From Stomorhina lunata (lineage: Eukaryota; Arthropoda; Insecta; Diptera; Rhiniidae): a stretch of 64,000 nucleotides of DNA. Below are positions 13,061 to 25,732 of this stretch, in pieces. The notes below the pieces were generated by a model. That model was not told where the DNA came from and did no database searches. It saw only the letters and a list, made by a program, of their open reading frames with translations. Each line of letters starts with the position of its first letter. The stretch's first letter is position 1. A program made the position numbers and the translations under genes. The stretch is taken from assembly GCA_933228675.1 (NCBI GenBank), contig OW121743.1, positions 17,287,384 through 17,351,383 on the forward strand. Reading direction: 5' to 3'.

Positions 13061-16000
13061 CTAGAACAGAACTAGAACAGAACTAGAACAGAACTAGAAC
13101 AGAACTAGAACAGAACTAGAACAGAACTAGAACAGAACTAGAACAGAACTAGAACAGAACTAGAACAGAACTAGAACAGAACTAGAACAGAACTAGAACA
13201 GAACTAGAACAGAACTAGAACAGAACTAGAACAGAACTAGAACAGAACTAGAACAGAACTAGAACAGAACTAGAACAGAACTAGAACAGAACTAGAACAG
13301 AACTAGAACAGAACTAGAACAGAACTAGAACAGAACTAGAACAGAACTAGAACAGAACTAGAACAGAACTAGAACAGAACTAGAACAGAACTAGAACAGA
13401 ACTAGAACAGAACTAGAACAGAACTAGAACAGAACTAGAACAGAACTAGAACAGAACTAGAACAGAACTAGAACAGAACTAGAACAGAACTAGAACAGAA
13501 CTAGAACAGAACTAGAACAGAACTAGAACAGAACTAGAACAGAACTAGAACAGAACTAGAACAGAACTAGAACAGAACTAGAACAGAACTAGAACAGAAC
13601 TAGAACAGAACTAGAACAGAACTAGAACAGAACTAGAACAGAACTAGAACAGAACTAGAACAGAACTAGAACAGAACTAGAACAGAACTAGAACAGAACT
13701 AGAACAGAACTAGAACAGAACTAGAACAGAACTAGAACAGAACTAGAACAGAACTAGAACAGAACTAGAACAGAACTAGAACAGAACTAGAACAGAACTA
13801 GAACAGAACTAGAACAGAACTAGAACAGAACTAGAACAGAACTAGAACAGAACTAGAACAGAACTAGAACAGAACTAGAACAGAACTAGAACAGAACTAG
13901 AACAGAACTAGAACAGAACTAGAACAGAACTAGAACAGAACTAGAACAGAACTAGAACAGAACTAGAACAGAACTAGAACAGAACTAGAACAGAACTAGA
14001 ACAGAACTAGAACAGAACTAGAACAGAACTAGAACAGAACTAGAACAGAACTAGAACAGAACTAGAACAGAACTAGAACAGAACTAGAACAGAACTAGAA
14101 CAGAACTAGAACAGAACTAGAACAGAACTAGAACAGAACTAGAACAGAACTAGAACAGAACTAGAACAGAACTAGAACAGAACTAGAACAGAACTAGAAC
14201 AGAACTAGAACAGAACTAGAACAGAACTAGAACAGAACTAGAACAGAACTAGAACAGAACTAGAACAGAACTAGAACAGAACTAGAACAGAACTAGAACA
14301 GAACTAGAACAGAACTAGAACAGAACTAGAACAGAACTAGAACAGAACTAGAACAGAACTAGAACAGAACTAGAACAGAACTAGAACAGAACTAGAACAG
14401 AACTAGAACAGAACTAGAACAGAACTAGAACAGAACTAGAACAGAACTAGAACAGAACTAGAACAGAACTAGAACAGAACTAGAACAGAACTAGAACAGA
14501 ACTAGAACAGAACTAGAACAGAACTAGAACAGAACTAGAACAGAACTAGAACAGAACTAGAACAGAACTAGAACAGAACTAGAACAGAACTAGAACAGAA
14601 CTAGAACAGAACTAGAACAGAACTAGAACAGAACTAGAACAGAACTAGAACAGAACTAGAACAGAACTAGAACAGAACTAGAACAGAACTAGAACAGAAC
14701 TAGAACAGAACTAGAACAGAACTAGAACAGAACTAGAACAGAACTAGAACAGAACTAGAACAGAACTAGAACAGAACTAGAACAGAACTAGAACAGAACT
14801 AGAACAGAACTAGAACAGAACTAGAACAGAACTAGAACAGAACTAGAACAGAACTAGAACAGAACTAGAACAGAACTAGAACAGAACTAGAACAGAACTA
14901 GAACAGAACTAGAACAGAACTAGAACAGAACTAGAACAGAACTAGAACAGAACTAGAACAGAACTAGAACAGAACTAGAACAGAACTAGAACAGAACTAG
15001 AACAGAACTAGAACAGAACTAGAACAGAACTAGAACAGAACTAGAACAGAACTAGAACAGAACTAGAACAGAACTAGAACAGAACTAGAACAGAACTAGA
15101 ACAGAACTAGAACAGAACTAGAACAGAACTAGAACAGAACTAGAACAGAACTAGAACAGAACTAGAACAGAACTAGAACAGAACTAGAACAGAACTAGAA
15201 CAGAACTAGAACAGAACTAGAACAGAACTAGAACAGAACTAGAACAGAACTAGAACAGAACTAGAACAGAACTAGAACAGAACTAGAACAGAACTAGAAC
15301 AGAACTAGAACAGAACTAGAACAGAACTAGAACAGAACTAGAACAGAACTAGAACAGAACTAGAACAGAACTAGAACAGAACTAGAACAGAACTAGAACA
15401 GAACTAGAACAGAACTAGAACAGAACTAGAACAGAACTAGAACAGAACTAGAACAGAACTAGAACAGAACTAGAACAGAACTAGAACAGAACTAGAACAG
15501 AACTAGAACAGAACTAGAACAGAACTAGAACAGAACTAGAACAGAACTAGAACAGAACTAGAACAGAACTAGAACAGAACTAGAACAGAACTAGAACAGA
15601 ACTAGAACAGAACTAGAACAGAACTAGAACAGAACTAGAACAGAACTAGAACAGAACTAGAACAGAACTAGAACAGAACTAGAACAGAACTAGAACAGAA
15701 CTAGAACAGAACTAGAACAGAACTAGAACAGAACTAGAACAGAACTAGAACAGAACTAGAACAGAACTAGAACAGAACTAGAACAGAACTAGAACAGAAC
15801 TAGAACAGAACTAGAACAGAACTAGAACAGAACTAGAACAGAACTAGAACAGAACTAGAACAGAACTAGAACAGAACTAGAACAGAACTAGAACAGAACT
15901 AGAACAGAACTAGAACAGAACTAGAACAGAACTAGAACAGAACTAGAACAGAACTAGAACAGAACTAGAACAGAACTAGAACAGAACTAGAACAGAACTA

Positions 16001-18976
16001 GAACAGAACTAGAACAGAACTAGAACAGAACTAGAACAGAACTAGAACAGAACTAGAACAGAACTAGAACAGAACTAGAACAGAACTAGAACAGAACTAG
16101 AACAGAACTAGAACAGAACTAGAACAGAACTAGAACAGAACTAGAACAGAACTAGAACAGAACTAGAACAGAACTAGAACAGAACTAGAACAGAACTAGA
16201 ACAGAACTAGAACAGAACTAGAACAGAACTAGAACAGAACTAGAACAGAACTAGAACAGAACTAGAACAGAACTAGAACAGAACTAGAACAGAACTAGAA
16301 CAGAACTAGAACAGAACTAGAACAGAACTAGAACAGAACTAGAACAGAACTAGAACAGAACTAGAACAGAACTAGAACAGAACTAGAACAGAACTAGAAC
16401 AGAACTAGAACAGAACTAGAACAGAACTAGAACAGAACTAGAACAGAACTAGAACAGAACTAGAACAGAACTAGAACAGAACTAGAACAGAACTAGAACA
16501 GAACTAGAACAGAACTAGAACAGAACTAGAACAGAACTAGAACAGAACTAGAACAGAACTAGAACAGAACTAGAACAGAACTAGAACAGAACTAGAACAG
16601 AACTAGAACAGAACTAGAACAGAACTAGAACAGAACTAGAACAGAACTAGAACAGAACTAGAACAGAACTAGAACAGAACTAGAACAGAACTAGAACAGA
16701 ACTAGAACAGAACTAGAACAGAACTAGAACAGAACTAGAACAGAACTAGAACAGAACTAGAACAGAACTAGAACAGAACTAGAACAGAACTAGAACAGAA
16801 CTAGAACAGAACTAGAACAGAACTAGAACAGAACTAGAACAGAACTAGAACAGAACTAGAACAGAACTAGAACAGAACTAGAACAGAACTAGAACAGAAC
16901 TAGAACAGAACTAGAACAGAACTAGAACAGAACTAGAACAGAACTAGAACAGAACTAGAACAGAACTAGAACAGAACTAGAACAGAACTAGAACAGAACT
17001 AGAACAGAACTAGAACAGAACTAGAACAGAACTAGAACAGAACTAGAACAGAACTAGAACAGAACTAGAACAGAACTAGAACAGAACTAGAACAGAACTA
17101 GAACAGAACTAGAACAGAACTAGAACAGAACTAGAACAGAACTAGAACAGAACTAGAACAGAACTAGAACAGAACTAGAACAGAACTAGAACAGAACTAG
17201 AACAGAACTAGAACAGAACTAGAACAGAACTAGAACAGAACTAGAACAGAACTAGAACAGAACTAGAACAGAACTAGAACAGAACTAGAACAGAACTAGA
17301 ACAGAACTAGAACAGAACTAGAACAGAACTAGAACAGAACTAGAACAGAACTAGAACAGAACTAGAACAGAACTAGAACAGAACTAGAACAGAACTAGAA
17401 CAGAACTAGAACAGAACTAGAACAGAACTAGAACAGAACTAGAACAGAACTAGAACAGAACTAGAACAGAACTAGAACAGAACTAGAACAGAACTAGAAC
17501 AGAACTAGAACAGAACTAGAACAGAACTAGAACAGAACTAGAACAGAACTAGAACAGAACTAGAACAGAACTAGAACAGAACTAGAACAGAACTAGAACA
17601 GAACTAGAACAGAACTAGAACAGAACTAGAACAGAACTAGAACAGAACTAGAACAGAACTAGAACAGAACTAGAACAGAACTAGAACAGAACTAGAACAG
17701 AACTAGAACAGAACTAGAACAGAACTAGAACAGAACTAGAACAGAACTAGAACAGAACTAGAACAGAACTAGAACAGAACTAGAACAGAACTAGAACAGA
17801 ACTAGAACAGAACTAGAACAGAACTAGAACAGAACTAGAACAGAACTAGAACAGAACTAGAACAGAACTAGAACAGAACTAGAACAGAACTAGAACAGAA
17901 CTAGAACAGAACTAGAACAGAACTAGAACAGAACTAGAACAGAACTAGAACAGAACTAGAACAGAACTAGAACAGAACTAGAACAGAACTAGAACAGAAC
18001 TAGAACAGAACTAGAACAGAACTAGAACAGAACTAGAACAGAACTAGAACAGAACTAGAACAGAACTAGAACAGAACTAGAACAGAACTAGAACAGAACT
18101 AGAACAGAACTAGAACAGAACTAGAACAGAACTAGAACAGAACTAGAACAGAACTAGAACAGAACTAGAACAGAACTAGAACAGAACTAGAACAGAACTA
18201 GAACAGAACTAGAACAGAACTAGAACAGAACTAGAACAGAACTAGAACAGAACTAGAACAGAACTAGAACAGAACTAGAACAGAACTAGAACAGAACTAG
18301 AACAGAACTAGAACAGAACTAGAACAGAACTAGAACAGAACTAGAACAGAACTAGAACAGAACTAGAACAGAACTAGAACAGAACTAGAACAGAACTAGA
18401 ACAGAACTAGAACAGAACTAGAACAGAACTAGAACAGAACTAGAACAGAACTAGAACAGAACTAGAACAGAACTAGAACAGAACTAGAACAGAACTAGAA
18501 CAGAACTAGAACAGAACTAGAACAGAACTAGAACAGAACTAGAACAGAACTAGAACAGAACTAGAACAGAACTAGAACAGAACTAGAACAGAACTAGAAC
18601 AGAACTAGAACAGAACTAGAACAGAACTAGAACAGAACTAGAACAGAACTAGAACAGAACTAGAACAGAACTAGAACAGAACTAGAACAGAACTAGAACA
18701 GAACTAGAACAGAACTAGAACAGAACTAGAACAGAACTAGAACAGAACTAGAACAGAACTAGAACAGAACTAGAACAGAACTAGAACAGAACTAGAACAG
18801 AACTAGAACAGAACTAGAACAGAACTAGAACAGAACTAGAACAGAACTAGAACAGAACTAGAACAGAACTAGAACAGAGCTAGAACAGAGCTAGAACAGA
18901 ACTAGAACAGAACTAGAACAGAACTAGAACAGAACTAGAACAGAACTAGAACAGAACTAGAACAGAACTAGAACAG
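13061..18976. repeat. 5.9-kb 11-mer satellite (CTAGAACAGAA)n
   Basis: Exact 11-bp period over 5,916 bp, about 538 copies. The only variants seen are two adjacent units with GAGCTAG instead of GAACTAG near 18877-18892, close to the right edge. The right boundary is abrupt: the last GAACAG at 18971-18976 is followed at once by a different 12-bp repeat. Confidence 0.97.
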
Positions 18977-19528
18977 ACATAGACTAAGACATAGACTAAG
19001 ACATAGACTAAGACATAGACTAACCCATAGACTAAGACATAGACTAAGACATAGACTAAGACATAGACTAAGACATAGACTAAGACATAGACTAAGACAT
19101 AGACTAAGACATAGACTAAGACATAGACTAAGACATAGACTAAGACATAGACTAAGACATAGACTAAGACATAGACTAAGACATAGACTAAGACATAGAC
19201 TAAGACATAGACTAAAACATAGACTAAGACATAGACTAAGACATAGACTAAGACATAGACTAAGACATAGACTAAGACATAGACTAAGACATAGACTAAG
19301 ACATAGACTAAGACATAGACTAAGACATAGACTAAGACATAGACTAAGACATAGACTAAGACATAGACTAAGACATAGACTAAGACATAGACTAAGACAT
19401 AGACTAAGACATAGACTAAGACATAGACTAAGACATAGACTAAGACATAGACTAAGACATAGACTAAAACATAGACTAAGACATAGACTAAGACATAGAC
19501 TAAAACATAGACTAAGACATAGACTAAG
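18977..19528. repeat. 12-mer satellite (ACATAGACTAAG)n, 46 copies
   Basis: 552 bp of a 12-bp unit with few variants: CCCATAG at about 19024 and three units with AAAACATAG at about 19213, 19466 and 19502. The minus strand translates as a continuous Leu-Ser-Leu-Cys repeat because the period is a multiple of three. The unit shares ACAxAxACTA with the adjacent 11-mer, so one may derive from the other. A decayed copy of the same 12-mer lies at 33444-33521. Confidence 0.95.
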
Positions 19529-20937
19529 GCTTCTCATTTTGGCATGTCTTAAGTTTAACTCGTCCGTGAAACCAACTATTACAGCTACAGTTAGAGGAGG
19601 GTTCAGGATTATCTTACTGGACCTTAACCTCCACTAAGAGGAACTACATATAACTGCAGTTATTTAAAAACATGTAGAAGCAAACTGACAGAATATTTCA
19701 ATAACAGAACGATAACATGAAGGGTATTTATAACAGTCATGAAACAGAGCTGTATAAGATTTTTAACAGAAGTGAAGCAAATAATTATAGCATAATTTTT
19801 ATAACAGAACTTTAACATAGAGGAGATGATTTTTGCAGTATTAGAGTGGATTTTTAACAGATATAGATAGAAGTGTTTAGTTTTTTTAACAGAGCTGTAG
19901 TAGATTTTTAACAGAAGTACAACTGGTTGGTAACAGAACTGCAGCATAATTGGAAATTAGCTGACTTTAAATTCGTTTTGTATGAAATTTTACTTAATTG
20001 TAATTTTGTTTCTGTTTTACTTATTAAGTTTTATTATTTTAAGGCTAATTTCCCTTGAATTTTATTTCTTTTATTTGCCAAAATTCTTGAAAGGCACAAT
20101 TTGGGCAAATAGCTAAAGAAAACGGAGGCCTTGGAGAACTAACTAAGTTATACAGTTTAAAGATGTTTGAACATAAAACATTTCTGTACAAAGTCTTAAG
20201 TTGCATTTAAATATGTAAGTGCTATTAAAAAGAACTTAAGAAAAAGGAGATGGGGAAGTCATGTCTGTCGATAGAAGAGTTCGACAGAGTATGTTGAGAT
20301 TTTCTGCTCCATTTGGAAATGGAATTTTATTTAATTTCTTCCGTTGCATCTATAAAAAGGAAGTCTGTCTGTATAAATAACTTTTTTATATTTTTGCTAA
20401 TGTGAAATCCAGAGACATTTGAGTTATGTCCTTTAACACTTTAAGCATTTTTATAGATTCTTTATCCTGTTTCTGGCATTTCTTCGTGACACATGTGTCT
20501 GACATTTATTTGGCTTAGAAAATTATTTGCTTTTTTTTCCTCATAATTTTCTTTGGTTCAATAACAGGATGCTTTAGGACATGTAGGAGGAATATGAGAA
20601 TTTAGCAGTAAAACAGGATCACTGGTATTTTGTTTTTTGCTGACGTTTTCTTTTAGAAAAATAAAATCAATTGTTAAGTTTTATTTTTGAAATAGTTTAA
20701 AAAGACAAATATTTGTACAAATGTCTGGTATTAAGAAAGGGAAATGAAAAAGGACATAAGGAAGGATATGCTGGAAGTTAAAAAAAGTTTAAAATTTTAA
20801 AGAAACAAAAAAAAAAAATAAAGAAAAAAACTAGCAAAGAAGACAGAACTAAGATTTTTTATATAAATTTGTAAAATTTAAAAAAAAAATCTACAAGAAT
20901 TTTGAAAATTCGAAGATATTTTTGATACTCGAAATCT
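19529..20937. other. Non-coding sequence; first 420 bp with decayed AACAGAACT-like repeats
   Basis: 19660-19950 contains scattered phrases such as TTTTTAACAGAA, ATAACAGAACT and AACATAGAGG. These look like strongly decayed relatives of the 11-mer satellite. The remainder to 20937 is AT-rich and I see no gene or clear repeat in it. Confidence 0.45.
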
Positions 20938-21262
20938 GGGGCCAAATTACGGCATTCGATATCGATCGAAATCTTATATATTTTCATAACACTTGTATAG
21001 CATACTTTAAGGATAATCAAAATTATTTAAAAGATGCACAGTTTACTATATTTTTTTGAAGTTATTTGCCAAAAGATGAACAGTAGTAAAAGAGTTTTAA
21101 CTGAACTTTATGTTTTTAAAAACGAATCAAAATCGATAATAAAATTTCAATAAACTTTTTTCATCGAAGTAACTTTGAACATCCCTAAAGTATACTTTAC
21201 AATATTCGCTTTAAAGTCTGAGTTTTCGATCGATATCGAATCGAATAATTTAAACCAAGGTT
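20938..21262. mobile_element. MITE-like element with terminal inverted repeats containing GATATCGATCGAA (copy 1)
   Basis: Left end GGGGCCAAATTACGGC followed by ATTCGATATCGATCGAA. Right end is the inverse TTTTCGATCGATATCGAAT followed by a more diverged outer part. The interior is about 250 bp of AT-rich non-coding sequence. A second copy at 63410-63729 matches it along the full length and has better preserved ends. No transposase is encoded, so it would be a non-autonomous DNA element. Confidence 0.7.
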
Positions 21263-22351
21263 GCCCAGGCCTTTTAATTAACTTTTGGGCAATCCTGATT
21301 TAAACAATTCTGACAATTTCCTAAATTTTTATGGGCCATTGCATACACTCAGGCTGTATTTAAAATTGTCAAAATAATTCAGCATCAGCCAGAGTTTGAA
21401 AAGGAACTTTTATTTTTGTTACACAACTGCAAAAGACATTCTTAATTGAATTTAATATAATAGAAATGTAATTTAATAGAAATAGTCAGGGAATTTACAA
21501 TTGTACATAATATGTTTAACAATAGCAAGTGTTTTCCAAAGCATACTTCAAGGAGTAAAATATTGGTAAATTTTCAAGCATACTTTAGGGAGGTGAAAGA
21601 AAAAAGAAACAAAACCAATAATAAACATTTATTTGGCAAAACGAGAGAAGGAAAATAGTAAAATTGAAAACTAAATAGTAAAAGGAAAGATCAAAAGTCA
21701 TAGGAGTCAATAGAGGAAAAGTGAAAGACTTTAAATTTGTGATAAGAACTCAAAAATTAAGGGAATTTTCCTTAATTCTTATAAAATGATAAAAGAAATT
21801 CAAACATTATATCAAAAATCTCTAAGGCTACTTTGTCATCAAACACGTTCACAACAATACCCTAATCATTAGCAATACACTCGACCATAAACTACGACAT
21901 GCAATTAGATCTTTGCACTAACAAACCCTCACACTAAACTCCCTTATACCTCAAAAAACTCAAACTAATTTTTCATTTCTTAACTTTTTGTTTGGAAATC
22001 CTAAAGAAAACTAAAACCAAACACCAAATGGTTACATAAAACTCAAACACGTTCAACTCATTAGGAAAAGTTCGAAAAGTTGCGACAAGTGGCAAATTTT
22101 GTTAACAATTTGAAATTTATACATGTTTTTCTTTGTGTTTCAAACAAAATATTTGTAATAATAAACAAAATTGATTTAAAATTTTGTAATTTCTATTTTT
22201 GCTCTTTTTATAGATTTTTAGTTTTGCTACAAAAATTTTCGTTTCGAAACTATAGTTTTTACACTTGTCAGCATTAATTAAAAACCATAAACAACGCCTG
22301 AGTCCAATTGCAATTTGAAAGTTTTTTGACAGTTTTATGTTTGAAAACAAA
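21263..22351. other. AT-rich sequence without a supported gene
   Basis: Short open frames at 22080-22350 overlap on both strands and resemble nothing I recognise. I treat them as chance. The 33-bp satellite begins at 22352. Confidence 0.4.
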
Positions 22352-23208
22352 GAAAAAATGACGATAGGACAAGTTTTCTATATAGAAAAAATGACGATAG
22401 GACAAGTTTTCTATATAGAAAAAATGACGATAGGACAAGTTTTCTATATAGAAAAAATGACGATAGGACAAGTTTTCTATATAGAAAAAATGACGATAGG
22501 ACAAGTTTTCTATATAGAAAAAATGACGATAGGACAAGTTTTCTATATAGAAAAAATGACGATAGGACAAGTTTTCTATATAGAAAAAATGACGATAGGA
22601 CAAGTTTTCTATATAGAAAAAATGACGATAGGACAAGTTTTCTATATAGAAAAAATGACGATAGGACAAGTTTTCTATATAGAAAAAATGACGATAGGAC
22701 AAGTTTTCTATATAGAAAAAATGACGATAGGACAAGTTTTCTATATAGAAAAAATGACGATAGGACAAGTTTTCTATATAGAAAAAATGACGATAGGACA
22801 AGTTTTCTATATAGAAAAAATGACGATAGGACAAGTTTTCTATATAGAAAAAATGACGATAGGACAAGTTTTCTATATAGAAAAAATGACGATAGGACAA
22901 GTTTTCTATATAGAAAAAATGACGATAGGACAAGTTTTCTATATAGAAAAAATGACGATAGGACAAGTTTTCTATATAGAAAAAATGACGATAGGACAAG
23001 TTTTCTATATAGAAAAAATGACGATAGGACAAGTTTTCTATATAGAAAAAATGACGATAGGACTAGTTTTCTATATAGAAAAAATGACGATAGGACAAGT
23101 TTTCTATGTAGAAAAAATGACGATAGGACAAGTTTTCTATATAGAAAAAATGACGATAGGACAAGTTTTCCATATAGAAAAAATGACTATAGAACAAGTT
23201 TTCTATAG
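22352..23208. repeat. 33-bp satellite array, forward orientation (about 26 copies)
   Basis: Unit built from GACGATAGGACAAG then TTTTCTATATAGAAAA and an A-rich joint ending in TG. The centre is a 16-bp palindrome. Copies are nearly identical, with variants gathering at the right edge (23060-23200). Because 33 is a multiple of three, frames are open on both strands (KMTIGQVFYIE repeated on plus). These are satellite translations, not genes. Confidence 0.93.
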
Positions 23209-24055
23209 AAAAAATAGTAGAAAAGTTGACGATACGCCTAGTTTTCTATAGCAAAGTTGACGATAGGCCTAGTTTTCTATATAGAAAAGTTGACGATAGG
23301 CCTAGTTTTCTATAGAAAAGTTGACGATAGGCCTAGTTTTTTATAGAAAAGTTGACGATAGGCCTAGTTTTCTATAGAAAAGTTGACGATAGGCCTAGTT
23401 TTCTATAGAAAAGTTGACGATAGGCCTAGTTTTCTATAGAAAAATTGACGATAGGCCTAGTTTTCTATAGAAAAGTTGACGATAGGCCTAGTTTTCTATA
23501 GAAAAGTTGACGATAGGCCTAGTTTTCTATAGAAAAGTTGACGATAGGCCCAGTTTTCTATAGAAAAGTTGACGATAGGCCTAGTTTTCTATAGAAAAGT
23601 TGACGATAGGCCTAGTTTTCTATAGAAAAGTTGACGATAGGCCTAGTTTCTATAGAAAAGTTGACGATAGGCCTAGTTTTTTATAGAAAAGTTGATGCTG
23701 GGCCTAGTTTTCTATAGAAAAGTTGACGATAGGCCTAGTATTCTATAGAAAAGTTGACGATAGGTTTAGTTTTCGTTAGAAAAGTTGACGATAGGTTTAA
23801 TTTTCTATAGAAAAGTTGACGATAGCTTTAGTTTTCTATAGAAAAGTTGACGATAGGTTTAGTTTTCTATAGAAAAGTTGACATTAGGTTTAGATTTCTA
23901 TAGAAAAGTTGACGATAGCTTAATTAAAGTTGATAATGGGCCTAGTTTTCTATAGAAAATATGACGGTATGCCTAGTTTTCTATAGAAAAGTTGATGGTG
24001 GACCTAGTTTTCTGTAGAAAATTTTTTAGTAGGCTTAGTTTTCTATAGAAAGTTC
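23209..24055. repeat. 31-bp satellite array, forward orientation, decaying to the right
   Basis: Directly continues the 33-bp array, but with the shorter palindrome TTTTCTATAGAAAA and joint GTTGACGATAGGCCTAG. About 27 units. Divergence rises after 23690 (GATGCTGGG, GGTTTAG, partial units) until the pattern fades at about 24055. Confidence 0.9.
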
Positions 24056-25732
24056 TTTTTCTGTTCTGGTCACCTTAATCCTTTCTTTTAGCCCTACATA
24101 TGTGGGTTGTGTTTAGGTCCTTTAATAAAATATTCGTTTTTACAATTTTTTCTTTGCTATTTGTTTGTTTGTTTTCGTCAACGTAATCTCTTCCATAAAC
24201 GCAGAATACCAGACAATATATCGCTAGCAGCATCACTAGCAATTGTTGCTACTGTTTTTTCCACTATGTTGCAAATTTTTTGTTTCTGTAATTGTAATGT
24301 ATTGTTATTGTTACGTTTCACACACATTCATTTAAACTTTTTTTGTTGATGGTGTGTTTGCTAATACCATTGTCCTCAATTTTGGTTTAAGGATTGAGGT
24401 TTTTTAATTTTTTTGTTGTTGTTGTTTTACCTTATTTTCATTGTGCTGCTGATGCCAGAAAGAAGAAGAAACACAAATGCGGTCGACAACATGTAGAGAA
24501 GTATAGCAAAAACTACATAAAGGCTTAAAATTTTACAGTTTTTAAGTGTATATGTATGTCTGTCTGTATGGAGATGTTTATGAGTGTCAACAACATGAAT
24601 GTTTTTGTTAATATTCGTACTTGTATTAACATGAGTGTCCCTTTTTTATGTGTATGAGTTGCATGAGAGTGTGTTGGTGCAGTATAATTATTCCTGTGTT
24701 GGAAAAATGTTGCGGGTTTAACTGTTTCTGTAGCATTTAACAATGAAAAGTTAACCTAAAGCTTTTTTCCGAATTTTTTATCGAACGATAAAAAAATTTA
24801 ATTTTATTATTTCATTTTTGTTTCGTTTCCTGTTTTAGGTGTTTCTTTTTTTGTGTTGCATACGAGCTTATGTGTATGTAAATGAAATTTTTAATTAAAA
24901 AAGTATTAAAATTTTTGAAGAAAATAATACAGGGGATCAATTTTTTACTTAATCATTTAGATATATTTTTTTTTTTTTTGAAAACTATTAAAAAAGTTTA
25001 AACATTTTACGTTCCATAATCCATCTTCTCATTCAAGTTTTTAATAACTTTATAGCATTTCTTTGCTTTTTATAACAAATTATCATTTTAATGTAATTTT
25101 TATCTTTTCCACTTAACTTTGAGCTTTTACATTATTACCTCATATACATTATCCTTAAACAGGACAAAAAGTTTCAGTTTTTTTGCAAACTTTGCAGAAA
25201 AAAAACTCAGAAAAATCCAAAATATATAAAAGGGAAATCTAACATTAACAATTTTTACTTTTTTCTCGTTAACTTTTTATCCAGCTTTTATTGTCCTGTT
25301 GTCATCAATTTTCATTTCCTGTTCTGGTGGTTTTTATTCGTTAATTTTTTTTTTCCTTAAAATTTTATCATTACAAAAAACTTCTTGTCTAAACCTCAAA
25401 TTAAAGTAAATTTTCTTTTAAACAGGTTTTTATTTTTCTTGAATCCTTCTCGTGGTAACTGCCAACGTTAAAACATGTTGAAACCTCATTGTCCTTGATG
25501 TGTAAATACTTTTGGATTCTTAAGTTCTTGTATAAAAGTTCCGCAATCCTACGAGAAAATTAAATTTTCTTTTTATAAACTCCATGAGGGAGGAACAGAT
25601 ATCATGGCAATTCTTTAGTTTTTTTTTCTGAGCAAACAAAGAAATAATTGTGAATTATTCAAAAGAATATAAAGGGTAATAACAGTTTCCCAAAATATTA
25701 CCAAGACAAAGACTCAAAATATAGAAAAAATT
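24056..25732. other. Unique spacer between oppositely oriented satellite arrays
   Basis: About 1.7 kb of AT-rich, intron-like sequence with T-runs. Short open frames at 24107-24349 (plus) and 24525-24743 (minus) show no recognisable motif and are probably chance. I find no repeat inside. Confidence 0.45.

Noticed and set aside
18968..19537. 189-codon minus-strand frame of Leu-Ser-Leu-Cys repeats
   Set aside because: Translation of the 12-bp satellite, whose period is a multiple of three.
22080..22350. Overlapping frames at the left edge of the 33-bp array
   Set aside because: Short, rich in Phe, Lys and Asn as expected of AT-rich DNA, and open on both strands.
22274..23251. Long frames on both strands over the 33-bp array
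   Set aside because: Openness follows from the 33-bp period. Both strands are open at once and the flanks are not coding-like.
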